64,000 nt of DNA from Xenoacremonium recifei (taxonomy: Eukaryota > Ascomycota > Sordariomycetes > Hypocreales > Nectriaceae), in contig WOFQ01000055.1 of NCBI GenBank assembly GCA_012184525.1, positions 184,980-248,979 on the forward strand, read 5' to 3'. The translations under genes and the position numbers were made by a program. Positions 43,519 to 54,469 of this stretch are shown here, piece by piece (position 1 is the first letter of the stretch; every line of letters begins with the position of its first letter). The notes under the pieces were generated by a model that saw only the letters and a list, made by a program, of their open reading frames with translations, was not told where the DNA came from and searched no databases.

Positions 43519-44784
43519 TCAAACATCTCCAGTCTTGAACAGCTCCAGATGCTGCCTCTCCCTGGGCACGCCGCGGCCCTCAAGCCAGCTCCTCACGGCG
43601 ACCATCCACTCTTCTGGTCCACAAACGTAGTACTCGGCCGTCTGATCATTGAGATGCAACAACTTCTCGTGCTCCAGAGTCTCGAGGCTCACCTGCCCTG
43701 TGAAGTCGTACGCATCGCCCGCCACATCTCCATTGCGCACCTCCTCGAGGAAGATGCGTGCCGTGACATTGTCCCGCAAGCGTGCCGTCTCGCGCACGTG
43801 CTGGGCGTAGCACGACGAGCCTGAGTGGCGCGCGCCATGAATCCAGGTGATGGGCCGGCTGGCCGTCGGCGAGGCGAGCACGGCATCGTGAATTGCGAGC
43901 AGAGGCGCTGCCCCGACACCGGCCGAGAGCAGGACCAGCGGCTTCGTCTGGGCAGCTGCGTCGGCAGGGTCAACGAAGAACTCGCCCTGCGGCGGGCTCA
44001 GCTCGACCTCGTCGCCGACGTTGTAGCGATCGTGCAGCATATTGGAGATCAGACCGGGCACTTTGCCCTCGGCCAGCTCATCGTGGGTCCATTCCGGGAT
44101 GGTAGGTTCGCGCTTGACACTGACACGATATGAAGCCGTGCTGTTGGCGGGCGACTCGCTGAGACTGAACTGACGGCTCTGGAAAAGCCCGTCGAGCTCT
44201 GGCACGGGCACCTGAAGGCTGACGTATTGGCCCGGGAGGAAGCGATTCAGGGGCTTTCCGTCAACGGGTGCCAATGTGAAGTTGATCACGCCCTCGTTTT
44301 CGGCCTCCTTCTTCACAATGGTGAACTTTCGCCATGTCTTCCAGTCTCCCGCCTCAGCGTACAATTGGGCCTCGCGTTGGATGAAGACATCCGCGAGCTG
44401 GCCGTAAGCGGCGATCCAGGCATCTTTGATATCTGTCGTCAAGGCGTCACCCAGTACCTCCCCGATGGCGCCGATCAGGTACTTGCCAACGATGGGGTAG
44501 TGTTCGGCCTTGATGAAGAGTGAGGCGTGCTTCTGAGCAATACGCTCAACCGCGTGCCCCAACTTGGGGAGGTCATCGATGTAGGTCGCGTAGGCAAGTA
44601 CTGAGTTGGCCAGGGCCGCCTGTTGAGCACCGGTTTGTTGATTGCGTAGCGAGAAGTAGTTCTTGAGCTCTGGATGGGCACAGAGCATGTTGCGATAGAA
44701 GGTTGTGGTGATGGTCTTGCCGTGTTCCTTGAGGATTGGGGCCGTCGACTTAACGATGGCCATCTGGGCGTGTGTGAGAGCCAT
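43519..44784 (-). CDS. fhb1: Flavohaemoglobin (nitric oxide dioxygenase)
   Basis: A 421-aa intronless protein from ATG 44784; upstream codons are open but have no ATG. It converts NO, O2 and NAD(P)H to nitrate, protecting against nitrosative stress. The globin domain (1-140) has Tyr30 (TTFYRNML, position B10), Gln in the E helix and proximal His86 in QKHASLF. The reductase follows: a FAD site (RQFSLSES) and a Pro/Gly-rich linker (LPGQYVSLQVP). The NAD(P) site is LLSAGVGAAPLLAIHD, and CGPEEWMVAVRSWL lies near the end. There is no targeting signal, so it is expected in the cytosol. Many fungi have two copies; only one is in this window. The ordinary fungal length and all key residues are intact. 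Confidence 0.95.
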   Translation of the reverse strand: MALTHAQMAIVKSTAPILKEHGKTITTTFYRNMLCAHPELKNYFSLRNQQTGAQQAALANSVLAYATYIDDLPKLGHAVERIAQKHASLFIKAEHYPIVGKYLIGAIGEVLGDALTTDIKDAWIAAYGQLADVFIQREAQLYAEAGDWKTWRKFTIVKKEAENEGVINFTLAPVDGKPLNRFLPGQYVSLQVPVPELDGLFQSRQFSLSESPANSTASYRVSVKREPTIPEWTHDELAEGKVPGLISNMLHDRYNVGDEVELSPPQGEFFVDPADAAAQTKPLVLLSAGVGAAPLLAIHDAVLASPTASRPITWIHGARHSGSSCYAQHVRETARLRDNVTARIFLEEVRNGDVAGDAYDFTGQVSLETLEHEKLLHLNDQTAEYYVCGPEEWMVAVRSWLEGRGVPRERQHLELFKTGDV

Positions 44785-45965
44785 GGCTGCAATTTGTTGT
44801 TCTACCAGCAACCTCTAAGATTGGTGATTCTGCTGTTTGTCTGGTGATGAAGAGGCATCGTCAAGATCCAGCGCGGACCGCCGTTGATCTTATACCAGCA
44901 AGTGCCCGACCATTCAGGGGGCAGCCAAAGGGCATGACACAGGGAGCTGTCGGGATCCAGCGAGCAATGTCATCCCGAAGAGTGGCCTGTTCAAACAGGT
45001 CCGCCTTCACGATGTTGTCGCGTCCCGGCCGGTGTCTCGTCGCTTGTCGGCATGGGCTGATGATTGAACGGTGCATCTCCGCGGCCCCCGGAGAGTCCAT
45101 CGACCGGGCCCGCACCGAGTCCCCCGGAGATGGTTTGCCACTCAATGCGTTGCCATTGAAGTGAAGATGAGAAATTTCAAATTATCCTGTTTATGAACGG
45201 ATTCCCGTCCCGCTGCATTGCGCCAAAGGATCGGCATCATGATTAACTCAGGAGTTCATCCGTCCAGACACCGAAAGGGAAACTTCCCAACTCGGACTTA
45301 GCCCTCTTCACTTGACAACCAAGAGTCATGAACCACCAGAGAATGAAAGAAGACGAAACACCATAAAACACCACCGAAATTTTCAGTTGCGCGGAGATAC
45401 AAAACTCTCCCTTAAACCTCACAGTTTTCTTGACACACAATGGGCTGACAGCGCACCGTGAAAAGTCGGGAGAAAATCTCTCGGAACGTAGCGGCGCTCG
45501 ACGAAGCCAATTCCGCACACGCTAAATGGAGCTCTCCAGACTTAGAGTCATGTCTCCGCGGGCCAAAGGGCGATGAGACGAATTGGTAAAGAGGGATTGG
45601 TCAGCCAATCTGGGGGAGGGGATGTCATCGCAGCAGATGTCAATCGAATCCCTAGAAAAGCTTGTCTGGAACGAGATCATCCTCCACTTGAGGCTTCCAG
45701 GGTCTGGCTGATGCATTGTCGTTGCTGTTGCAGTGCTAGCCCTTTCTGCCAGAACTCGGGCCCTGTCGATCTATCACGAACCCGTTATTGCCGTTCATTC
45801 CGTTCGAACCCGCCCATCCACCATCGCCTCCACGAATTGGTTGACCGTTTGGCTCGGCGAATTCGGCGGATTGAAGTCAGAATTAAGTATCTGCGCGGAC
45901 GAAAATCTCAGCGACCGTGAGTTCCCGGGTCGTAACGCTTCAGCCCGTGCCACATGTCTTACACG
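44785..45965. other. Upstream region of the flavohaemoglobin gene
   Basis: The fhb1 promoter region. A CCAAT box is visible at about 45605. Purine-rich DNA and short frames only. The end (from about 45820) may be a more decayed part of the 18S relic, but the match there is too weak to claim. Confidence 0.5.
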
Positions 45966-46176
45966 CAGGTATCGAAATAGCCACTCATTCAGATGGCCGA
46001 AATCTTGTTAAAGTCAGTCGTGCTGGGGACAGAGCATTGCAATTATTGCTTTTCAGCGAGGAATCCCAAGTGAGCGCAAGTCATCAGCTTGTGTTGATTA
46101 CGTCCCTACCCATTGTACACACCGTCCGTCGCTACTACTGATTAACGGCTCAGTGAGGCGTTTGGACTGGCTCAGT
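45966..46176 (+). pseudogene. Decayed fragment of 18S rRNA (3' part)
   Basis: The stretch matches the universally conserved end of eukaryotic 18S rRNA, clearest at 46004-46176. It contains AATCTTGTTAAA, GTGCTGGGG, AGAGCATTGCAATTATTGCT, GCGCAAGTCATCAGCTTG, GTTGATTACGTCCC, TTGTACACACCG and GGCTCAGTGAGGCG. Compared with the consensus I remember, most differences are C-to-T or G-to-A (for example ACCGCCCGTC reads ACCGTCCGTC, and GGCGTCCGG reads GGCGTTTGG). This is the pattern left by repeat-induced point mutation. The copy is a fragment: the final helix leading to the ITS is missing. It is not a functional gene. It lies 100 bp beyond the stop of the secreted-protein gene, which reads on the other strand. 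Confidence 0.85.
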
Positions 46177-46275
46177 AACTTGTCGATAGGAACAAACATA
46201 TCCAGAAGCAGTTGATCATGGTTGGTTGGAAGACTTTTTTCGCCTCTCGTCTGTTTATAAGCTTTGCCTTGAGTA

Positions 46276-47988
46276 TCATTCGAAATCAGATACATCTCCT
46301 CTGGCCTTGCCTTCGTCATAAGGGGGTCGAAATATATTCCAATACGTCTCTTTGGTCTCACGGATGCGGTCGATGGATCGGCAACCCGGATGCCAGTGGT
46401 CTTCTTCGTCGCCGACGGGCCACATAGCAATAAATAGAATCTCATCAACGGCACACGGCTGGGCCTGTTTGAATGTTGTCCAGCCAAGATTATCGATGAG
46501 AGATCCGATTAGCTTGCGGCCTTGCGCGACGGCATGTTCGAGTTGAGCACCCTCTTTATCAGTCCTGGTCTCAGGGGTTGCGTCGATGAGCAAGCGACGT
46601 ACAGTAAAGAGAGTGGTACAAATCTCGTGTGCGACGGTATCGATCGAAGCATGCAAAATCTCATCTTCTGTACTCCAATCGTCCCGGCGAATGGTAGCAG
46701 GAGAGGCGTAATGCTTGCGGCATCGGTCGATAGCATCGGCAGTCCTGTTCTCTTCCATAGCGGCCGCGCCGAGATCTCCAGGTTTAGATGGTGCATTGAA
46801 CCAAGTCAATGTCACTGCCTCAATGTCGTCGATGAAGTACTGTCCTGAGACTTCGGGGGACATAAACAGTGCGAGTCGTTTGCTGAACCGTGAGATGATG
46901 AGGTCGGTAATGCCTTGCCAGTTGACGGTGAAACGCCTCGGTTGGCTGACCACGTCTGCCATATAGGCTTTGATGCCCTTGAGATCATCTAAATTTGCTG
47001 AGGCAAGACGCCGTAGATCAGGGCGCTCGGGGTCGGTGCTGGAGATATTGATGGGGAAGAAAAGCCCTGAGATCATGGATGAGTAGTCCACGCGGAGGCG
47101 ATCAGCGCCTAGGCCATCATATCGTTCTGCCACAGCCCTCGCCCATTCATAACGTCCCAGCAGACCTTTTCCGATTTTCTCGTCCGCTGTGAAGGTGCGG
47201 GTCATACTCAGAAGCTTGAGGCCGTCGCTAAAATCGCAGTATACGACCTCAAATCCCGCCTCCATGCGGACGACGCCGTCGTATCCCCATTGGGACATGA
47301 TTGCACATATCTCGCGGGCACGCGTCCGCTCGCCCATCATTTCATCGTCGTTCGTGGCGTTCTCGCGGAGGATCAGGTCTTGGGAGTCGAGAGTGCCCAT
47401 GGTGGTTTTGCCGGCGCTCATTCCGTCGATCAGGAGGAGATTGAGGTCGCGAGCAGCTTGGTACACGTGGAGATATCCTCGAATGATCTTATCATCGTCA
47501 TCTTCAGCCTGAATTTTTGCTTGATAGGTTGTGCGTCTGCGGAGCTCTTCACGAGAATCAGGCTCGTTATCATCACCGTGACTTTGCCGGTCTAGAGTCT
47601 CAGGGGCAGATTCGTCCGCTCTTCCAGAAGACGGACCCTGGCTTCCTTTCCCGGCTCCTTTTCCAGGACGCCATCGCCGCCCTGATCTTGCAAAGCCTTC
47701 AGCATGTTCGATCTCAAATGCCAACCACTCCGGCCCTGTTGGCGTTGTATTTTGAGACGCTCCATGATACATCATCGTCCCTTTGGGCATCACGGCCGGG
47801 AAAAAGCTGAGGCCATTATGGTAATATGATGAGCCCCATTGGCGGCCGGCAGAATGAATTGCGTTGAAAATCGGATGGGCGTTCTCCCTGGCGCTATCAA
47901 TGCTCGGAGAAATCGAGGCAGACGCAGGAACGGCTGCCCCTGCTAGCAGCAACGGAGCCAAGAGCGATAAAGTTATCGACTGGAACAT
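46276..47988 (-). CDS. Secreted protein of unknown function, 570 aa
   Basis: A single-exon protein from ATG 47988. Residues 1-24 form a signal peptide (MFQSITLSLLAPLLLAGAAV, then PASASI). The mature part starts with a conserved-looking block (NAIHSAGRQWGSSYYHNGLS, FFPAVMPKGTMMYHG). A disordered Arg/Gly/Ser-rich stretch follows (about 100-165), then a folded core with YLHVYQAARDLNLLLIDGMS, AGKTTMGTLDSQD, CAIMSQWGYDGVVRMEAGFE and DYSSMISGLFFPINISS. I remember similar proteins in many ascomycetes, all uncharacterised. No catalytic motif is recognised; AGKTT is not a proper P-loop. Cysteines are few. Its 3' UTR would run through the 18S relic in antisense. Confidence 0.82.
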   Translation of the reverse strand: MFQSITLSLLAPLLLAGAAVPASASISPSIDSARENAHPIFNAIHSAGRQWGSSYYHNGLSFFPAVMPKGTMMYHGASQNTTPTGPEWLAFEIEHAEGFARSGRRWRPGKGAGKGSQGPSSGRADESAPETLDRQSHGDDNEPDSREELRRRTTYQAKIQAEDDDDKIIRGYLHVYQAARDLNLLLIDGMSAGKTTMGTLDSQDLILRENATNDDEMMGERTRAREICAIMSQWGYDGVVRMEAGFEVVYCDFSDGLKLLSMTRTFTADEKIGKGLLGRYEWARAVAERYDGLGADRLRVDYSSMISGLFFPINISSTDPERPDLRRLASANLDDLKGIKAYMADVVSQPRRFTVNWQGITDLIISRFSKRLALFMSPEVSGQYFIDDIEAVTLTWFNAPSKPGDLGAAAMEENRTADAIDRCRKHYASPATIRRDDWSTEDEILHASIDTVAHEICTTLFTVRRLLIDATPETRTDKEGAQLEHAVAQGRKLIGSLIDNLGWTTFKQAQPCAVDEILFIAMWPVGDEEDHWHPGCRSIDRIRETKETYWNIFRPPYDEGKARGDVSDFE

Positions 47989-50900
47989 CGTAGATCTGGA
48001 ATAACGAGATGCAACCAAACACTTCAAACCAGACGCTGGAGATGAAAGAGAGATGGCCGACTCTGGTCAACGCGTCTCGCGTGTTGGAAGCTGAGAATTT
48101 TGGCCTTCCTCTCAAGGCAACCGTATAAAGCTCAAAGATTAGCTGCGCCACGCGTTTTCCATTTCCCCAGCCGAAAATCGGCGGAGACTGGTGGTTGACC
48201 GCAAGTGACGAATTGGTGCCTAGTAGGCTTCCTAGTCTCCATGATGAGCTCGGCCCCGCTGATGCACGTCGTGAACAACGGCCCGAGGACGTGGGATGAA
48301 GCTATCGTTATCGTTGAATCGCATCTCGAATAGGCAAGCGGTTGGAATATCGCTGCAAACCCTTTGAACTAATCCTTAGGGCGATTCGGTAAGCCATTGA
48401 GTCTCTCTTCTGGTTCACGTTCTCGAATCACCTCTCCAATGTCACTTCTGCGAACCAGTGTGTCAGAATCAGCGACTTTGACGGACCAGGGGCCACCTAC
48501 CGTCTGTTAGCACAGCCAATGCCTCGCAGCAGCAGTGTTGCATCTCTCATTCGACATGGATCGATATTTCCTGGCTGCGGAAAGGAGAGGAGAGACTCTG
48601 ATACCACAACAATGGCTACTGGCCACGTGTGCTCGCCCCAGGGCAGGACAACAGCTCGAGGAGCACATCTATCCCTGTAAGTTGCCTCTCTGCGCTCTGT
48701 CGCGGGGGAGCCGGAATCGCCTGCCGCGGGGTGCTATGTTGGGCACAGATGACATGAGCCGAGCTGGTGACAAACATGAAGCAATATCCAATCAGTGCAG
48801 CTGCCAGACACATGTCGATGGCAGCGGTGAGTTGATTGGGCTTCTTTCGACGGCCTCACCGCCGGCGAGCTCCCCTCGGTCTGAAGGCTATCGATCCAGA
48901 CGAGTCAGAAGTCGAGGAAAGACGGATGTTTCGGTGAGAGCACGCACGTCGCAGGGGGGGCGTGGGAGGGCGGTGGCTGCAGTTGGGTGGCAGAGTCAGA
49001 TCGTATGATGAGCTTGAAAGCATGAGCCTCATTGCGGTTTCTGGTCGCATTCTGGCGGTCACAAGACCGTAGAAGAGATTGCCACGGGGAGACGGTGAGG
49101 AAGCCATTCGCTGATGGGTTGGGGCAATGATCTGGCTTGTGAGCGAGATCAGATCACCTCAGTGTTTTGCCTCACAGATGCGCTGAGAAGGTGCACCCTG
49201 GAGGCTATGAACACTGCCTGCCCGAAATTGCTTACCCGGAAGACGCCTCAGCTAACAAACGGCAGGCGCAACTGACCTTTGAGGTGCTGGAGGTCCAGCA
49301 TGTGGCCCCCCGCACGATCCCGCTAACGGCTGGGCGGGCTTCCGGGCGTGCCTGCCAGGTGCTCTGGAGACAAAACCCGTGTCTCTCGCAGTAGCGGTAC
49401 CTCCGCCGTACCGTAGCGGCGCGCGCTTGCCTTAGCCCTGCTGCTCCAGCGGGCCCCGGCAGCGCGGGCTCCAGTGGGTACCGCGGGGTCATCGGACGCT
49501 AGGGGGCCCTGTAAGTTCGATGACTATCAGTGCCCATGTTCAGATTCTCGACAGAACAAGACGAAAAGCCGTGGCGTGGGAGCTCACCGAGATGCTCAAT
49601 ATTGGTGACACCGCGTACGGGAGGATCTGGACCGTTCTCGAAGTGCTTCCGACCTTCGGGAAGGCCTCCGGACCTCGCAGTGACAGTGTCTCTCAGGCAC
49701 CGCCCGCGCCCCATTAGCCCAGCTGGGCGCCACTGAAATGTGCTGATGCCGTGGCTGACGTCGCCGCCGAACCCTATTCCGATACCTCGACGATACTTCC
49801 GGGATCTTTGCGTCGGCTCGCTGGCATCAGACGTGCCTTCCGTATAGGTAGGTTGTCGTCACCGCGGTGTCCCATTCCATTGGACTGGCAGCGACCAGCT
49901 CCTTCCCCCCGGTCTGCCAGCAGGCCCCCCTCTCCTGCCCTTGCCCTGCCCTACTAACATGGGAATTTCTTCCTTGACGTCAACTTTCCCTTCCATCTCC
50001 CCCAAATCACCATCAGACCACCGCCCTCCCGCCCTCAAACTTCGCTGGAAACGCCCAGTTAGCGACTGTTGTGTGGTGCGTAGGCCTCTCAGCCGTTCCA
50101 AAGCTTCTGCCCCAGAAAGTCAATTCCATCTCATCAGCCTCATCCATTTTCCCCAGACTTCCCAGCCCTCCTATGCGCCCTCAGCCCCCCTTGGTCGCGC
50201 CCATGCTTCTCAGGCTAATGCTCCATCAGACCACCTCTCACCAGATACACAAAGTACCCTGATGCTCTAGCCCACGCCCGGGTAAGTCAAGTCCATCACA
50301 AACGCTTTCACCATATCCGAGTATCATCACTAGCCTTTCCGACCGCCCTTCTCGGGTACCTCATTTCCCTTCCCCGGGACCCGGAGCCAGAAGCCCCTGT
50401 GAGGCTGCATCCCATCCCGACTCGGAATCCCAGCAATACGGGGTCTGAATCGTCCTGTTCGTCTTCACAACGGCAAGGGTTTTGTCCAACGTGACCTCTC
50501 TGCCCGTTGTCGGGCACGCCACCCGTCTCCTCACCCTGGTGCACCATCGTCTGCTCACCTCGTCAGAGCCAGGCAAAACCCCACGCCTGATTGTTCCCCC
50601 ATGCTGTCTCAGCCCAGCGCGGCCCAGTCCAGCTCATCCGGAACCCCCTCGCCCATTCCCCATCTTGCAGGGCCCAGGCTGATGGTGCTGACCAGGGATC
50701 AGACTGCAGTTGATGATTCTACGCCCCCATCTCGAGTCTTGGGTTCAACTGCCTTAATCTGCGTCTCGAGAGACGGCTCATTACCCAATATCCCCTGCAA
50801 AAGCCTTGTCCGCCCAATCTCTTGGTGTAGCCATCTTCGACAGGGGCGTCGATTTGCGGACGCCTTCCGTACTCCACAACTCTTTCGATATTGTCTTCCT

Positions 50901-51140
50901 GCCACCACCTTCCACCACCGCCTTTTTCTCTGTGGCACGTGGGAAAAGTCTGCTTGACCTGAAAAAGTATTTCTTCGAAGCCCTCGCTCACTCAATTCAT
51001 CTTGGTCCTCGTCTTGACTGAGCACTTCCACTGACTTCTGGTCAAGTCACTTGAGTCCTTTGCAATACCGTGTCGCTTCTCGCCTTCACCACCAGTAACA
51101 GTACCCAAATCTCACTTTGCATCATAAATCCACCATCATC
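47989..51140. other. Long divergent spacer before the trehalose enzyme gene
   Basis: A 3.1-kb upstream region shared by the secreted-protein gene and the ccg-9-type gene. It holds G7CGTG copy 5 and a weak palindrome with repeated GTAGCGG near 49390-49420. Pyrimidine-rich DNA with several CCCCT (STRE-like) words lies at 49900-50700. A minus-strand frame at 48616-48813 encodes 65 aa with a signal-peptide-like start; I consider it doubtful. Confidence 0.5.
48954..48964 (+). repeat. G7CGTG word, copy 5
   Basis: Perfect GGGGGGGCGTG, 966 bp upstream of the start of the 570-aa secreted protein. Confidence 0.6.
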
Positions 51141-53585
51141 ATGAGTGCTCCCTCGAACCAGGTTCGGAAGTTCTCTACGGGTGCCTCCTCTCACCGCAAG
51201 AGGCAGATGAGTCTTGCTGTTGAGAGGCAAGGTAACCCGGGTGCTTCTCTCACGGTATGGTTTCTTTCCCAATTGAATACGGTGAACTTGAAATCCTGAC
51301 ACGTTCAGACTCTCTTCCTTGGTATCTCAGCTGTTTTTGCCGATGATCATACTGCCGTTGTTGCTCTTGCTATTCATGACTCCGTCTACCTCTTAGATTT
51401 CCAGGTCAGGCACATTGCTCTTGATGAAACCATGGGTGACGGTGGCGACCTCATCGCCGATTACATTCTCTCCGAGGTTCAGGCCTATGAGGAGGATAAC
51501 TTTGTCAAGTTTATTGGCTGTGGTCTTCCAACGACTCTCAAATACATGAGCCCCTCGCTCTGCTCTCGTCTCTGGCTTGAGCTTGATGTCATCCCTGTTG
51601 TCATGCGCCCCGATGAGGAAGCCAAGGAGAAGAGCTTCTGGGATGTGAAGCGTGTTGATGAGCAGGCTGATTCTATGGCCCGAAAGTGTATCCTGTGAGT
51701 GAGACCATTTTCCTAGCCATTCTCTTCACACGCTAATTGAACAGCAACTTCGGTCCCTCTCTGGTCCCCATGCTGCAGGTCGGCTTCAGGGGCATTGTCC
51801 AGACTGATGCTGGGTTCCGCATCCACCTCACTACGCTTCAGAACCACAAAGACACTGTCGCTCCCACTACTTGGGACAGCACCATGTTCTTCGTCAACAA
51901 GCTTCGCAAGAATAAGACCAAGATTGCCTTCTTCAGCGCCACTCCGCAAGGCGGTGGTGTTGCTCTCATGCGACACGCCCTGGTCCGTCTTTCTCGTCTG
52001 CTCGGTGTTGATCTCACCTGGTATGGTAAGTTGATCTGACTCCTTGTATATTTCTACCATCACTCACACCCTTTAGTTCCCAAGCCACGACCTGGTGTCT
52101 TCAGAATCACCAAGAATGTGCACAACATTCTTCAAGGCGTTGCCCACCCCGACCAGCGCATTTCGGAGGCTGAGAAGATGGCCATCACGGACTGGGTCAA
52201 GGACAATGCCAAACGATATTGGCTTTCCGAAGGTGGTCCCCTCCGCCCACCGGAGGAGGGCGGTGCCGATATCATCATCGTGCGTGGCCCCCCAACTTTG
52301 ATGCTCTAGGCAAAGATGAAGGCTCTAACTTGGAACAGATTGATGACCCCCAGATGCCCTGCCTTATTCCGCTCATCAAGCAGCTTACTCCCAAGCGGCC
52401 CGTCCTCTACCGATCTCACATCCAGATCCGCAGTGACCTCGTCGCAATCCCCGGCTCTCCCCAGGAGGATATCTGGAACTTCCTCTGGAGCAACATCAAG
52501 CTGGCCGATGCCTTCATCAGTCACCCCATTCCCAAGTTCGTGCCACACACAGTCCCTAAGGAGAAGGTTGTCTACCTTCCCGCTACTTCTGACTGGCTTG
52601 ACGGCCTGAACAAGCATTTGAACCAGTGGGACACTGGCTACTACGCCAATCTCTACAACCTCCAGTGTCACTCCCAGAAGATGTGAGTACCGGTGATTAA
52701 TACGAAGAAAGTTGGTGCTAATTCATTTAGGACTGAGTTTGCCTGGCCGGCCCGCAAGTACATTGCGCAGGTGGCTCGGTTTGATCCCGCCAAGGGTATC
52801 CCGACCGTGATCGATTCGTACGCCGAGTTCCGCCGCCGATGCGACAAGGCTGGTGTCACTGAGATCCCTCAGCTGGTCGTGTAAGCCCCTGAAATTCTCT
52901 CTCTGAGTCTCAGATTGTGTGTACTGACATGAATAGTTGTGGAAATGGATCTGTCGATGATCCCGATGGCAGCATCATCTTCGATCAGACCATGAGCCAA
53001 CTCGAGACTCACTACCCCCACCTCATCCCGGACTGCAGCATCATGCGTTTGGATCCCAATGACCAGCTGCTCAATACGATCATTGCCAATGCTCACGTCA
53101 TCCTTCAGCTCTCGACTCGCGAGGGTTTCGAGATCAAGGTGTCTGAAGCCCTTCACGCTGGTGTCCCCGTCATTGTCAGCAACGCAGGTGGCATTCCCCT
53201 TCAGGTTAAGGACAAGGAGAATGGATTCCTCGTCACTCCTGGAGATTGGCGCGCGGTCGCAGATCACCTCATTGAACTCTTCACTGACGACGAGCTTCAC
53301 GCCAAGATGAGCTACGCTGCACGTACCGGTGTCTCTGACGAGGTCGGTACGGTAGGCAACGCTCTCGGCTGGTTCTACCTCGCTGCCAAATGGAACGAGG
53401 TTGGCGTCGAGCCCGGCCTGAAGGGTGACGAGAAGTGGGTGAACGACATGGCTCGTGAGGAAGCCGGTATTCCTTACCTCCCGAACGAGAACCGCCTTCC
53501 TCGACACTACACGGAGAACCCGCAGCCTGAGCCTGAGGCTCTCACTGACCACCCTCAGGATGCTGAAGACGAAGACGAGGAGTAG
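51141..53585 (+). CDS. ccg-9: Trehalose phosphorylase/synthase (CCG-9 type), 7 exons
   Basis: Exons are 51141-51254, 51309-51694, 51745-52025, 52077-52279, 52339-52682, 52731-52880 and 52937-53585, giving 708 aa. All introns are 48-59 nt and GT...AG. The protein is a retaining glycosyltransferase-family-4 enzyme that makes or phosphorolyses trehalose. Homologues include the Neurospora clock-controlled gene ccg-9. Visible blocks are HIALDETMGDGGDLIADYIL, TPQGGGVALMRHALVRLSRL, IIIIDDPQMPCLIPLIK (restored by intron 4), WPARKYIAQVARFDPAKGIP and STREGFEIKVSEALHAGVPV. The last holds the GT4 EX7E motif. The tail is acidic (DAEDEDEE). A long STRE-containing leader region fits stress and circadian control, but that is inference. 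Confidence 0.94.
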
Positions 53586-54469
53586 AACAGCTCGGCTAGA
53601 GCAACTCTGGCGGTGAGAATAGGCACCGCCGCAAACGGATAGACGGTAAGAGATGGAAGATAAAGCTGGTCAAGTTTTATGACACTGTTCGCACAAAGAA
53701 AATTATGAAAGGTCGGGATATGCCAGGACGACTATGCTATTGCTTCTTTGCCAAGAAAAACACAAGAATTTTTATCAGGTCTTTGGTGACACGTAAGGTA
53801 GCTTTATTTTAGTTTTGTTCTCTATGATTGATTTTATTTAAGAAACTGGGGCCAAATGTGTTTGCTACATGCTGCCGAGTAGGGTTGTTCCTTGCCTACG
53901 GCTTGCCGACTCACAGGTCGAGGCTCGCCAGATGAACCTGCCGAAACGAGTTTTTAATCATTCAAGTCGCTGTAGAGCAATAAAATATTAATTTCCACTT
54001 CGGTTTTCTAGATTGATATAGTTCCAGCGTTGTGATGGAAGGCGGAGGGCCTGTGCTTGAGGTGACGGTAGGCGGAAGGAGGCGCGGGTAGCTACGTTAT
54101 CGGTGACTGTGATTCAAGGAAAGAGCGATCACACCTGCACGCTGGACACATGACGAATGGAAGGCACGACTCGGTGTTGATATGAAATATCTTCGCCTCT
54201 TCGTTTCTGCCTCGAAACCTTCACCCTCCCACCTCTCTGCGATCTTCCCTCGTTGTTGGCAGGCAGCCGGTTTGCCGTTCAAGACCTCCTCTTCGCACCT
54301 CAAATGAATGCGACTTGCTGTCCATTCCTGCCTTTCTTTTTTTTTTTTAATTGCGGAAGTCTTCTCGCAGTGGTCGCAGACACGCAAAGCCTCTAGTCTT
54401 TGAGTCGTTGGTTATCATCAACTCATCGGGATTTCCGACGTCAGCGAGGTCATCACCATCACGGCTGCG
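53586..54469. other. 3' region of the trehalose gene and upstream region of the kinase-like gene
   Basis: AT-rich DNA (53640-54010) fits the 3' UTR; a poly-T tract lies near 54338. No other feature seen. Confidence 0.5.

Noticed and set aside
45820..45965. Further 18S similarity upstream of the relic
   Set aside because: A faint resemblance to the region around GTTGGTGGAGTGATTTGTCT exists, but mismatches are too many to separate from chance without a computed alignment.
47410..47440. Possible P-loop in the secreted protein (GMSAGKTT)
   Set aside because: The Walker A spacing G-x4-GK[ST] is not met, and a secreted protein is an unlikely NTPase.
49380..49425. Palindrome CGGTAC...GTACCG with GTAGCGG repeats
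   Set aside because: Short arms and no known site; kept only as a remark in the spacer entry.
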